Assembly: GCF_000019185.1 (NCBI RefSeq)
Contig: NC_010334.1
Span: forward strand, 496,001 to 560,000
Reading direction: 5' to 3'
DNA length: 64,000 nucleotides
From: Shewanella halifaxensis HAW-EB4
GTDB lineage: Bacteria; Pseudomonadota; Gammaproteobacteria; Enterobacterales; Shewanellaceae
The notes under the pieces were generated by a model, which was given only the letters and a program-made list of their open reading frames with translations, was not told the origin of the DNA and searched no databases. Positions 56,255 through 64,000 of this stretch are shown here, in pieces. The translations under genes were made by a program, and so were the position numbers. Position 1 is the first letter of the stretch. The number at the start of each line of letters is the position of its first letter.

Positions 56255-56362
56255 TACAGATTAAGAAAAAGAATGAGCTAGAGCATTAGAGTGGGACGCT
56301 AGAACCTGTAGAGGGATGATTATGGCTATTGCTGACCATAGGGTAAAGCAGAGCCACTTTTG

Positions 56363-56396
56363 TGGCTCAGGGCTGTTTATGGCTCAAGGCTGTTTG
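56363..56396. repeat. 17-bp tandem duplication at the mutT stop codon
   Basis: TGGCTCAGGGCTGTTTA and TGGCTCAAGGCTGTTTG are adjacent, differing at two positions, and end directly at the mutT stop. The first overlaps a 7-bp hairpin (GAGCCAC-TTTT-GTGGCTC, 56351-56368), a possible weak mutT terminator. Confidence 0.8.
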
Positions 56397-56786
56397 TTAG
56401 CCGAGGATTTTTTCTAAAATAGCTTTATTGGCTTCTGGGAACTCGTACTGCCGGAGTTGTGCTTTCTCAACCCAGCTGACTTGTTGGCCCTCAAGGCCTT
56501 TTGCTTCGCCGCTAAAATTGGTCACCCAATGGATATCTAAGAAGACTTGTTTATCACCATAGTCATGGTGGATTTCCATTAGAGGAAAAGTTTCTACGAC
56601 ATCTAGGTTTACTTCCTCTTTAAGCTCTCTGATTAGCGCCTGAGAGGTCGTTTCTGAATCTTCAACTTTACCACCTGGGAATTCCCACTTTCCTCCTTGG
56701 TGAAGGTGTTCTGGGCGTTTCGCTATGAGGATTCGATTATCTGAGTCTTGAATAACACCAACGGCAACATGAATTTGCTGGCTCAT
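56397..56786 (-). CDS. mutT: 8-oxo-dGTP diphosphatase MutT
   Basis: MutT, 129 residues (same as E. coli), hydrolyses 8-oxo-dGTP to the monophosphate, preventing A:T to C:G transversions. The Nudix box lies at about 37-59 (GGKVEDSETTSQALIRELKEEV) with the catalytic REL-EE intact. The following residues are NL where the canonical box has GU (GI in E. coli). It shares ATGA with yacG. In E. coli mutT directly follows secA; here an rRNA operon separates them. Confidence 0.93.
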   Translation of the reverse strand: MSQQIHVAVGVIQDSDNRILIAKRPEHLHQGGKWEFPGGKVEDSETTSQALIRELKEEVNLDVVETFPLMEIHHDYGDKQVFLDIHWVTNFSGEAKGLEGQQVSWVEKAQLRQYEFPEANKAILEKILG

Positions 56787-57022
56787 TGGTTTTTGTCATC
56801 CTTAAAAGGATTTTCATCAAGGAAAAAATCGGCTTCATCATAACCTAATTGATCTAGCATCTCAGGATCGAACTCAGATTTGACTGGAATAACATTTTTC
56901 TCTGACGCCCAATCTCCAAGATCGATCAGTTTACAACGCTCACTGCAAAAAGGCTTAAATTCAGAGTCAGCACTCCAAGTTACAGGTGCTTGGCATGTTG
57001 GGCATTTTACGGTTAAAGACAT
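56783..57022 (-). CDS. yacG: DNA gyrase inhibitor YacG
   Basis: 79 residues (E. coli 65), a small zinc protein reported to inhibit GyrB. The four zinc cysteines are CPTC (7-10) and CSERC (27-31), followed by the acidic C-terminal tail (FDPEMLDQLGYDEADFFLDE), longer than the E. coli protein. It overlaps mutT by 4 bp and follows zapD. Confidence 0.92.
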   Translation of the reverse strand: MSLTVKCPTCQAPVTWSADSEFKPFCSERCKLIDLGDWASEKNVIPVKSEFDPEMLDQLGYDEADFFLDENPFKDDKNQ

Positions 57023-57081
57023 AATGAACCTTGTCAGTTAGGGGGCTGACGCTTAAAAGTGTATTAGTAGATTTTAAAGTG

Positions 57082-57816
57082 TTAGCTGCAGGTTGCCAAC
57101 TCGAATTCGATAGCTTGGTCAGAATGTTTCTGTTGATCAAACTGTACAAAGTGGATTGCGTAGCGGTTTCTATGGCCGCTTATGGTTGGATAACAGCCTT
57201 GCTCCGCTGAGAGCTTGACTCGTATTAGAGATAAGGCCTGCTCACTACTACCTTGATAAAAGCCCCCGCTTGCCTGTTTTACTTGGTATTCCGTTGTCTG
57301 TCTGGTTAAATCTAGAAGTAAATTTACAGGTGCAAGTAAGCTCGCAAAGTGGCCTACCCAATCTTGATATTCACTCTGGCGAACTTCCCAAGGTTTAGCT
57401 AACCAGTAATGGAGCTGTGGCAAGTCGAAATTACAACTGGCACCGGGCATATTGAACCTTTGCCTTAGGGCTGATAGGAAACGATCTTGCTTTAACTCGT
57501 GGCCGGGCCGTTGAGAGGCTTGTAATATGTCTCTGCAAGTACTTAATTTTGAGATATATAGTTCAACTTGCTCATCATTTATTGAAGGCAGTGATTGCCA
57601 TTTTGATAATGCAAATAGTTGTCTATCTAAGTCCTTGATGACTTCGCCACGGTAATCACAACGCTCGGTGAGTTCGCATAAAGAGAAGAGAGGGTAAAAA
57701 CAACGGTGCTGATGATCTTGATCTAGGTTAGCCTGTAGCTGTTGTGCCAAGTATTCTAGGCGCAGGTAGCTACGAGTTTTTTCGTTCAAAGGCTGTTCAT
57801 AGATCAATTCAGTCAT
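57082..57816 (-). CDS. zapD: Z-ring-associated protein ZapD
   Basis: 244 residues (E. coli 247). ZapD binds the FtsZ C-terminus and bundles filaments. The N-terminus MTELIYEQPLNEKTRSYLRLE and the blocks DRFLSALRQRFNMPGASCNFDLPQLH and SGHRNRYAIHF are family-typical. The ATG at 57816, 8 bp after the coaE stop, is preferred. A TTG at 57828 (MNNAMTEL) that overlaps coaE by 4 bp is the alternative; neither has a strong ribosome binding site. Confidence 0.92.
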   Translation of the reverse strand: MTELIYEQPLNEKTRSYLRLEYLAQQLQANLDQDHQHRCFYPLFSLCELTERCDYRGEVIKDLDRQLFALSKWQSLPSINDEQVELYISKLSTCRDILQASQRPGHELKQDRFLSALRQRFNMPGASCNFDLPQLHYWLAKPWEVRQSEYQDWVGHFASLLAPVNLLLDLTRQTTEYQVKQASGGFYQGSSEQALSLIRVKLSAEQGCYPTISGHRNRYAIHFVQFDQQKHSDQAIEFELATCS

Positions 57817-57824
57817 GGCGTTAT

Positions 57825-58430
57825 TCAAGAATTACTGGATAATTTTAAATAAAAGTTATGTAGTGCTTCTACCTTGCACTTTAACGCCGATATCTCTCCT
57901 TGATTGTCTATGACATCATCAGCTTTTGACAGTTTCTCAGCTCTTGAAGCCTGACTGCCTATTATATTTTTAACTTGTTGAGCGCTAACGGTATCTCTGC
58001 TTATGGTTCTTTGTTGCTGCAGGTCCGGCGAAATATCCACCAAGAGCGTTCGATCTACTAAACTATCTAACCCGTTCTCAAATAGCAAGGGCACAATCAT
58101 AATTACATAGCTTGATTGTGCTTGTTTGCACTGTTGAAGCATGGTTTCTCTAATCATCGGGTGTAATAGATTGTTTAGCCAGACACGCTCGCTATCTTCC
58201 TCAAAAATCTTTTCCCTTAGCATTGAGCGATTTAAATTGCCGTCACTCAATAGAACAGTATTACCGAAGTGCTTAACAATCTCACTAAGGCCTGTAGAGC
58301 CTTTAGCTACCACATCGCGGGAGATGATATCGGCATCAACCAGAGTGATGCCAAGTCTTGCAAAAAGGTTGGCAACGGTGGTTTTACCGCTACCAATGCC
58401 ACCTGTTAGTCCAACTATATAGTCAGCCAT
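57825..58430 (-). CDS. coaE: dephospho-CoA kinase
   Basis: CoaE, 201 residues (E. coli 206), phosphorylates dephospho-CoA in the last step of CoA synthesis. The P-loop GLTGGIGSGKTTVANLF lies at residues 7-23, and the DAD (33-35) motif and R-rich lid region follow. The other CoA gene, coaBC, is 50 kb away in the window. It is 28 bp downstream of pilD, in the conserved pilD-coaE-zapD-yacG order. Confidence 0.96.
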   Translation of the reverse strand: MADYIVGLTGGIGSGKTTVANLFARLGITLVDADIISRDVVAKGSTGLSEIVKHFGNTVLLSDGNLNRSMLREKIFEEDSERVWLNNLLHPMIRETMLQQCKQAQSSYVIMIVPLLFENGLDSLVDRTLLVDISPDLQQQRTISRDTVSAQQVKNIIGSQASRAEKLSKADDVIDNQGEISALKCKVEALHNFYLKLSSNS

Positions 58431-58458
58431 CGCTGTTCCTTAATTCCTTAAATGGCCT

Positions 58459-59370
58459 TTATAGGGTAGACAGGTACCAATTGGTAATACTCTCACCCCA
58501 GATCATGGCAATCCAGCCTGCGGCTGCGATATATGGCCCAAACGGAATCGGGTTACCGTGGTTTAATTTCTTGAAAACGATAAGTGCGATACCCACTACG
58601 GCGCCAACAAGTGATGAAAGTAAGATAACCAGCGGTAACACTTGCCAGCCAAACCAAGCACCAAATACCGCTAGCAGCTTGAAGTCACCATAACCCATAC
58701 CATCCTTACCCGTTAGCAGCTTGAACAGCCAGAAAACGCTCCATAGGCTCAAGTAACCTGCTGCGGCGCCAATTAAGGCATCGGATGTGGTCGCAAAGGT
58801 GCCACTCAAGTTAATGATAAGCCCCAGCCATAATAACGGCAGGGTAATTTGGTCGGGTAATAACATCTCGTCTAGATCTATGCCTGTTAAGGCAACAAGA
58901 CAAAAAGTCAGTAAACTGGTTAGCGCAAACTCTAAGGTTGGACCAAAGTGCCAGGCTAAGAAGGCGACTAAAGCGCCTGTGATAAGCTCGACAATAGGGT
59001 AACGAGGTGAGATTTTTGTGCTACATGTGGCGCATTTGCCCTTAAGCATTAACCAACCTAGGATCGGCAGGTTGTGTACCGCCTTGATATTGGCTTTACA
59101 CTTTGGGCAGGCAGAACCCGGCACGACCAGGTTGTACTTTTCAGGGAAAGCATCGATTGGCGCTTCGAGCTGCTTTTTGTTGCTATCGAACACCTCTTTT
59201 TTATATTCACTGAGGTAGTGATTACACTCTTGCTGCCAATCACGCTTCATCATCACCGGCATACGGTGAATCACTACATTTAAAAAGCTGCCGATAACGG
59301 CGGCGAAGACAAAGCTTAACGCGATAAAAAGCCAAGGATTCTGGCCAAAAACAGAAATTAGTTCAGTCAT
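58459..59370 (-). CDS. pilD: type IV prepilin peptidase/N-methyltransferase PilD
   Basis: 303 residues. PilD cleaves the prepilin leader and methylates the new N-terminal residue of pilins and type II secretion pseudopilins. The zinc-binding pairs CPKC and CATC are in the cytoplasmic loop. The two catalytic aspartates are in GIDLDEMLLPD and GMGYGDFKL. About seven to eight transmembrane segments are seen. It follows pilC by 77 bp. Confidence 0.95.
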   Translation of the reverse strand: MTELISVFGQNPWLFIALSFVFAAVIGSFLNVVIHRMPVMMKRDWQQECNHYLSEYKKEVFDSNKKQLEAPIDAFPEKYNLVVPGSACPKCKANIKAVHNLPILGWLMLKGKCATCSTKISPRYPIVELITGALVAFLAWHFGPTLEFALTSLLTFCLVALTGIDLDEMLLPDQITLPLLWLGLIINLSGTFATTSDALIGAAAGYLSLWSVFWLFKLLTGKDGMGYGDFKLLAVFGAWFGWQVLPLVILLSSLVGAVVGIALIVFKKLNHGNPIPFGPYIAAAGWIAMIWGESITNWYLSTL

Positions 59371-59447
59371 TATTTTTCTTAAATTCTAAAAGCGACCAAG
59401 ATTATGATTGGCTCGCTAGGGTGAATGCGGTTGAGATTTTCGATTCA

Positions 59448-60710
59448 TCATCCTACTACATTACCCATTTCGAAAATAGGTAGGTACATACCCACAATAA
59501 GGCCGCCTACCACGGTACCGATAACCACCATCATAACGGGCTCGATTAGGCTTGATAAGCCATCGACGGCATCATCGACCTGCATTTCGTAGATATTAGC
59601 GACTTTATTGAGCATATTATCAAGTGATCCCGACTCTTCACCGATCATCACCATCTGGATCAGCATGTCGGGAAACAACCCCGTGGTGCGCATGGCGACA
59701 TTCATCTGCATGCCCGACATCACTTCGGTGCGAATTTTTAAAATAGCTTTACGATAGACCGCATTACCCGATGCGCCTGCTGCCGACTCTAGACCATCGA
59801 TTAACGGCACACCAGCGGCAAAGGTGGTTGCTAGGGTGCGAGCGAAACGTGCCATGGCGCCTTTGTGCAAGATATCGCCGATGGCAGGTATTTTTAGTAC
59901 AAACTCATCCACCCTATCCCTGAATTTTTGTGAATTAAGGTGCGCGCGCCTAAAGCTCCAAATGCCAACGATAATGGCGATCACAAAGATGTACCAAGAA
60001 GCCTGTAGCCAGCGAGATATGCTAATGATGAATTGTGTAAATGCAGGGAGTTCTGCGCCAAAGCCGTTAAAAATATCCTCAAACTGGGGAACGACAAATA
60101 GCAGCAGTAAGGCTGTTACCATAATAGCGACGATAACCACGGCGGCGGGGTAGAACATCGCCTTCTTAATTTTTGATTTTAGTGCCTCAGATTTTTCTCG
60201 GTAAGTCGCAATTCTGTCAAATACCGCATCCAGTGAGCCGGAGTGTTCACCCGCTGCGACCAGATCGACATAGAGATCATCAAAATATTTTCTATGGGGT
60301 CTTAAAGAGTCAGAGAGAGGTATGCCCGATTGTACATCGTTGACGATGGTGGCAAGTAGTTCTCGCATCTTGGCTTTTTCATGGCCTTTACCAAGCAGCT
60401 CGAGAGTCGTCACAATAGGTACGCCTGCAGCCAGCATGGTGGCTATCTGGCGAGTCATCATGGCGATATCCATGGGTTTGATTTTTTTCTCTGACTTAAA
60501 CAGCGGTGCCGACTTTTTACGAACGTTTTTTGGAACGACACCTTGAGCTTTAAGTTGTGCACGGATCTCGGCGCTCGATACGCCTCTTAGCTCGCCAGAT
60601 GTTTTAGCGCCATCGCGATTGGTGCCTTTCCACTGAAAGGTGAGGACTTTGGGTTGGTTTTTTGTTTTCTTGGCACTGGGCTTTTTAGTTTTCATTGTTG
60701 CCGTCGCCAT
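59448..60710 (-). CDS. pilC: type IV pilus inner-membrane platform protein PilC
   Basis: 420 residues. PilC is the GspF-family polytopic protein on which the PilB ATPase assembles pilin. Two T2SSF repeats are visible (about 75-200 and 280-400), with three hydrophobic segments (about 185-212, 235-252, 390-412). The lysine-rich N-terminus (KTKKPSAKKTKNQPK) is a typical extension. Motifs RQIATMLAAGVPIVTTLELL and MVMIGEESGSLDNML are intact. It lies between pilB (45 bp) and pilD. Confidence 0.95.
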   Translation of the reverse strand: MATATMKTKKPSAKKTKNQPKVLTFQWKGTNRDGAKTSGELRGVSSAEIRAQLKAQGVVPKNVRKKSAPLFKSEKKIKPMDIAMMTRQIATMLAAGVPIVTTLELLGKGHEKAKMRELLATIVNDVQSGIPLSDSLRPHRKYFDDLYVDLVAAGEHSGSLDAVFDRIATYREKSEALKSKIKKAMFYPAAVVIVAIMVTALLLLFVVPQFEDIFNGFGAELPAFTQFIISISRWLQASWYIFVIAIIVGIWSFRRAHLNSQKFRDRVDEFVLKIPAIGDILHKGAMARFARTLATTFAAGVPLIDGLESAAGASGNAVYRKAILKIRTEVMSGMQMNVAMRTTGLFPDMLIQMVMIGEESGSLDNMLNKVANIYEMQVDDAVDGLSSLIEPVMMVVIGTVVGGLIVGMYLPIFEMGNVVG

Positions 60711-60755
60711 AAGGTATCCTTTTGATATATGGTGTTATCGTTAAAATAGGAGGGA

Positions 60756-62462
60756 CTAAAAACTGGTGACACGGTTTATTTCAGCGATACTGGTAACACC
60801 TTGAATCACCTTTAACAGTCCAGAATCCCGCAGGTCGCGCATCCCCTGATGTTTGGCTTGCTTAAGAATTTGCAGTGAATTGCCGCCCTCCATGATGGTT
60901 CGGGCTATCTCATCTGACATCTTCATCACCTCATAGATACCGACTCGGCCTTTATAGCCGCCGGAGCATTGATCGCAGCCTACAGGTTTGTGGGGGGTGA
61001 TCCCGGCATCGACTTGCTGTTGGTTAAACCCTAGTTTTAGTAGTTCTGCTGCGGGGATATCTTCCGGTGCCTTACAATTAGGGCAGAGGCGCCTGGATAA
61101 TCGCTGGGCAATAATCAGGTTGACCGAGCTGGCGATATTATAGCCGGGAACGCCCATGTTGATTAATCGCGTCAGAGTCTCGGCTGCAGAGTTGGTGTGC
61201 AGTGTCGACAATACCAAGTGACCGGTTTGCGCCGCCTTGATGGCAATCTCTGCGGTCTCCAAGTCTCGGATTTCACCCACCATCACCACATCGGGATCTT
61301 GACGTAGGAATGAGCGCAGCGCCGAGGCGAAGGTTAAGCCCGCCTTTAAATTAATATGAACCTGATTGACCCCTTCGAGGTTGATCTCGACCGGATCTTC
61401 GGCGGTAGAGATATTGCGCTCTTCGGTATTGAGAATATTGAGGCCAGTATAAAGCGATACCGTCTTACCCGAGCCGGTAGGGCCGGTGACGAGGATCATC
61501 CCCTGAGGTTTTTGCAGCATCTCTTCGTACAATAATCTTTGGTCTTCCTCATAGCCGAGCTTCTCGATACCTAATTGCGCCGAAGACGAGTCCAAGATAC
61601 GCATTACTATCTTCTCGCCCCAGATAGTGGGCAGGGTGCTGACACGAAAGTCGATGGACTTGGTGCGCGACAGCTTCATCTTGATACGACCATCTTGCGG
61701 TACGCGGCGCTCGGCGATATCAAGTTTTGACATCACCTTTAAGCGCGCCGAGATGCGGCCGGAAAGATTAACTGGCGGTTCGGAGACTTCATGCAAGATA
61801 CCGTCGATGCGAAAGCGGATGCGGTAGCGTTTCTCGTAGGGCTCGAAATGCAAGTCTGATGCGCCCTTACGGATGGCATCGGTGAGAATTTTATTGATAT
61901 AGATGACAATCGGCGCATCATCTTTGCCACTATTTTCCTCTTCATCACGCTTATCGGTATCGGTGACCTCTATACCTGCAAGGGATTCTTCGTCTATACC
62001 ATCGAGATCCAGCGCACTGATATCCTCTTCAAGAATAGTTTCAAGTGCCTTAATCAGCTTATCGTCTTCAACCAGAATGGCTTCGGCGTGCAGGCCAGCA
62101 CTGAATTGAAAGTCTTCCAACGCTGCAATATTGGTGGGATCAGATGTAGCGATATAGAGGCGGTTACCGCGTTTAAATAGCGGCAGGCATTTGTGCTTCT
62201 CGATCAGCTTCTTATTGAGAAACTCTTCAGGAATGGAACCAATATCGAATTCATCGAGGTCGAGTAGCGGTGTGCCGTACTCTTCATAGCAGAGCTCGGC
62301 GATATCCCGTGCTGAGATCAGTTTATTGCTGATGATAGTGCTGACGAGCGATGTCTTATGTTTACGTGAGGTGGATATTGCCGATGCGATCTGCTCTTCG
62401 CTAAGTAATCCTTTGCGAATAAAGAGAGTAGATAGTCCTAGGTGGAGACCTGTTGTAGGCAT
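60756..62462 (-). CDS. pilB: type IV pilus assembly ATPase PilB
   Basis: 568 residues. PilB is the extension motor of the type IV pilus. An N-terminal MshEN-like domain (about 8-150) is followed by the secretion ATPase domain with Walker A GPTGSGKT (about 328-335), the Asp box, Walker B (DPDVVMVGEIRDLETAE) and a His box (LSTLHTNSA). The zinc cysteine pairs CPNC and CDQC are in the C-terminal part. It follows pilA by 74 bp, separated by a hairpin. Confidence 0.96.
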   Translation of the reverse strand: MPTTGLHLGLSTLFIRKGLLSEEQIASAISTSRKHKTSLVSTIISNKLISARDIAELCYEEYGTPLLDLDEFDIGSIPEEFLNKKLIEKHKCLPLFKRGNRLYIATSDPTNIAALEDFQFSAGLHAEAILVEDDKLIKALETILEEDISALDLDGIDEESLAGIEVTDTDKRDEEENSGKDDAPIVIYINKILTDAIRKGASDLHFEPYEKRYRIRFRIDGILHEVSEPPVNLSGRISARLKVMSKLDIAERRVPQDGRIKMKLSRTKSIDFRVSTLPTIWGEKIVMRILDSSSAQLGIEKLGYEEDQRLLYEEMLQKPQGMILVTGPTGSGKTVSLYTGLNILNTEERNISTAEDPVEINLEGVNQVHINLKAGLTFASALRSFLRQDPDVVMVGEIRDLETAEIAIKAAQTGHLVLSTLHTNSAAETLTRLINMGVPGYNIASSVNLIIAQRLSRRLCPNCKAPEDIPAAELLKLGFNQQQVDAGITPHKPVGCDQCSGGYKGRVGIYEVMKMSDEIARTIMEGGNSLQILKQAKHQGMRDLRDSGLLKVIQGVTSIAEINRVTSF

Positions 62463-62486
62463 AAAATATTGTATCGCTTAAAAGTA

Positions 62487-62526
62487 ATGAAAGGATAACC
62501 AAAATTTATTGTGGTTATCCTTTCAT
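62487..62526 (-). terminator. hairpin between pilA and pilB
   Basis: A 14-bp perfect stem (ATGAAAGGATAACC / GGTTATCCTTTCAT) with a 12-nt loop. On the minus strand it is followed only by ATTACTTTTAAG, so partial termination or 3'-end protection, keeping pilA expression above pilB, is a reasonable inference. Confidence 0.65.
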
Positions 62527-62536
62527 CTAAGCTTTC

Positions 62537-62989
62537 TTAGAATTCTGAACACCAGCCTTTATCTATACAACTTGGGGTAGTTGTTGAAGTTGCAGTCCAT
62601 GTTAGTACTGTCTCTCCATCTGCAATTGTAGGTGTTGCTATATAGTTAGCTGAATCTACACCTGCTGTACCTACAGCGGTAATAACGCCATTTGCAATCC
62701 CCATAGTATCGAGGTTTTCATAAGTAGTTGTAACGACAGCTGCTGGAATACCTCTATAGCCAGCATCACAATTTGCCAGCGCCCCTTCTGTTTGGAAGCA
62801 AAGTTCCACAGCAGATCTTGCTGCACCAACAGATGTCACAACTTCAGCAAATTTAGCTTTCTTTGTGTAATCCTGATAAGCAGGCAATGCAATCGCTGCC
62901 AAAATACCGATAATCGCAACTACGATCATTAATTCAATTAGGGTGAAGCCCTTAGCGTTATTCATGTTTGATTTCATCATGCTTTTCAT
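62537..62989 (-). CDS. pilA: type IV major pilin PilA
   Basis: 150 residues. A 14-residue class III leader ends at the PilD cleavage site G/FTLIEL, followed by the hydrophobic N-terminal helix (FTLIELMIVVAIIGILAAIA) with E5. Mature length is 136. Two cysteines near the C-terminus (CIDKGWC) would form the D-loop disulfide, and C68/C75-type residues (CFQTEGALANC) another. GGAGATAGAC precedes the ATG, so the longer M at 63001 is rejected. The gene is followed by a hairpin then pilB. Confidence 0.94.
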   Translation of the reverse strand: MKSMMKSNMNNAKGFTLIELMIVVAIIGILAAIALPAYQDYTKKAKFAEVVTSVGAARSAVELCFQTEGALANCDAGYRGIPAAVVTTTYENLDTMGIANGVITAVGTAGVDSANYIATPTIADGETVLTWTATSTTTPSCIDKGWCSEF

Positions 62990-63771
62990 GTCTATCTCCA
63001 TTAGAAAGCGGTTATATCAGTAAGCTAGTGCTTCAACCCTGCTCGATGCTCCTGCGCTAGCATGTCGCGACTCCTTGTGCTAATGGTCACTCTAAGGTTG
63101 ATACTACCAATTGTTTAAGGGTATCTACCATAATCATAATCATAATGATTTAGTGACGCTTAGCGCGACTTAAGGTATCCGTGTCTATCTTAAATATAAA
63201 AAGTTAAATTTAAAGGTCAGTCGTCGTTATTGTTAACTAAATTGCTAACTAAATGGTTAGCTAAATTAGCCTACTCATGTTTGATTAATAAATATTCTAA
63301 TCAATATCGTTAAAACCAAATTTAAAGTTCAAGCCAGAGTAAAATTAAAAGCTATATCAATAACGAGTTAACCAAGCTGGCAATCTCGCCTAAGTGCAAG
63401 TTAGTACAAAGTTAACAGAAATGGAATAGTTGTTTGCCAGAAAGTGGCTGTTTAATTACTAATTTTTCTAAAAAATAAGCAATTGTAGGTAGTTTGGTTA
63501 TAGCGGTTGTTTGGCTGTGTTGTAAAGATTGACGCTTGTTATTGAAGTGTCATTTTTTTGGTGGTGAGTTTTTGCTCTATTATTTTGCTCAATTATTTTA
63601 TTTATTATTTTATTGATTGGGTTCTAATGACGGCTAAAAAAGGCCAAGCATTTCGCTTAACCTTTCTTGTTTTAGCCTTTGTCTCGTCCTGAGATAAGTG
63701 CCGTCCTGAGATAAGTTGACACTTTAGACTCTTATTTGGGCTAGACTTATGATGCTAATAAGGCTTACGTG
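62990..63771. other. long non-coding gap upstream of pilA
   Basis: 782 bp with no gene seen. It is AT-rich. It holds a (CATAAT)x3 run at 63129-63146, an inverted repeat GCTAAC/GTTAGC at 63244-63261, and two copies of CGTCCTGAGATAAGT at 63685-63699 and 63702-63716 (17-bp period). The pilA promoter is presumably in the first 200 bp, but I could not identify a convincing sigma-54 or sigma-70 site. Confidence 0.6.
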
Positions 63772-64000
63772 TTACTTAAGCCTTAATGAGAGATCCAGTG
63801 CGCGTACATGTTTAGTTAACGCGCCAACAGAAATATAGTCGACACCTGTTTTGGCAAAGTTAGCAATCGTGTCTATGGTCACATCACCTGAGACTTCTAG
63901 CTTCACGCCTTGCCCTTTGGTTTTATAGCTGTTGTTAAGCTCAACGGCCTCTATCATCATAGTGATGTCGAAGTTATCTAGCATCACGATATCAGACTGG
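63772..64000 (-). CDS. nadC: nicotinate-nucleotide pyrophosphorylase, C-terminal part
   Basis: The 3' end of nadC; the 5' part lies beyond the window. NadC (quinolinate phosphoribosyltransferase) makes nicotinate mononucleotide in NAD synthesis. The visible 75 residues include SDIVMLDNF, VKLEVSGDVTIDTI and the terminal TGVDYISVGALTKHV-ALDLS block, which match the family C-terminus. A 9-bp hairpin (63759-63785) overlaps the stop codon. Confidence 0.94.
   Translation of the reverse strand, partial: QSDIVMLDNFDITMMIEAVELNNSYKTKGQGVKLEVSGDVTIDTIANFAKTGVDYISVGALTKHVRALDLSLRLK

Noticed and set aside
63002..63250. Sigma-54 promoter for pilA
   Set aside because: I looked for TGGCAC-N5-TTGCW on the minus strand and found no acceptable match, so no promoter is reported.

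Overview
The window is a chromosomal segment of a gammaproteobacterium, most likely Shewanella. The evidence is the 16S/23S sequences, the order slmA-dut-coaBC-radC-rpmBG, a full dcw cell-division cluster that lacks ddlB, and the order secA-(rRNA operon)-mutT-yacG-zapD-coaE-pilD-pilC-pilB-pilA-nadC. Almost everything is core housekeeping DNA. I saw no prophage, transposase gene, CRISPR array, toxin-antitoxin pair or defence island.

Layout. 0-9.8 kb: yicC (-), rph and pyrE (+), folE, an S9 peptidase, slmA, dut and coaBC (-), then radC, rpmB and rpmG (+). 9.8-18 kb: argA behind a probable pair of ARG boxes, a small membrane protein, then rarD and yigI (-), recQ (+) and a TPR/degenerate-GGDEF membrane protein (-) whose 3' end has been amplified as an 84-bp tandem repeat. 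18-23.2 kb: leuABCD behind a Leu-rich leader peptide and attenuator. 23.2-27.8 kb: a fadL-type porin preceded by two FabR-like palindromes, an NTF2-like secreted protein with glpK, and an orphan low-complexity ORF with EST repeats. 28.2-45.2 kb: mraZ-rsmH-ftsL-ftsI-murE-murF-mraY-murD-ftsW-murG-murC-ftsQ-ftsA-ftsZ-lpxC, tightly packed with several start/stop overlaps. 45.2-49.4 kb: dciA (-), an M23 peptidase and secA. 49.5-55.7 kb: an rRNA operon (16S, tRNA-Ile, tRNA-Ala, 23S, 5S) with two promoters, boxA sites and a terminator. 55.7-56.4 kb: non-coding DNA with a decayed second 5S 3' end and a MITE-like element. 56.4-64 kb: mutT-yacG-zapD-coaE, the type IV pilus genes pilD-pilC-pilB-pilA, and the 3' part of nadC, all on the minus strand.

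How the genes work together. The dcw block makes the lipid-linked peptidoglycan precursor (murE, F, D, C, G, mraY) and the divisome (ftsL, I, W, Q, A, Z); slmA and zapD elsewhere in the window also act on FtsZ. leuABCD is one biosynthetic operon. pilA-pilB-pilC-pilD supply the type IV pilus subunit, extension ATPase, platform protein and prepilin peptidase.

I found no convincing new multi-gene system. The most unusual items are the 84-bp repeat made from a gene's 3' end, the degenerate GGDEF protein itself, the paired FabR-like palindromes before fadL, the REP-like and MITE-like elements, and the lpxC terminator embedded in dciA coding sequence. Starts were corrected for several genes (yicC, folE, the S9 peptidase, rpmB, argA, dciA, secA, zapD, pilA) from ribosome binding sites and family N-termini. 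Family assignments come from recognising the proteins by eye, not from database searches.
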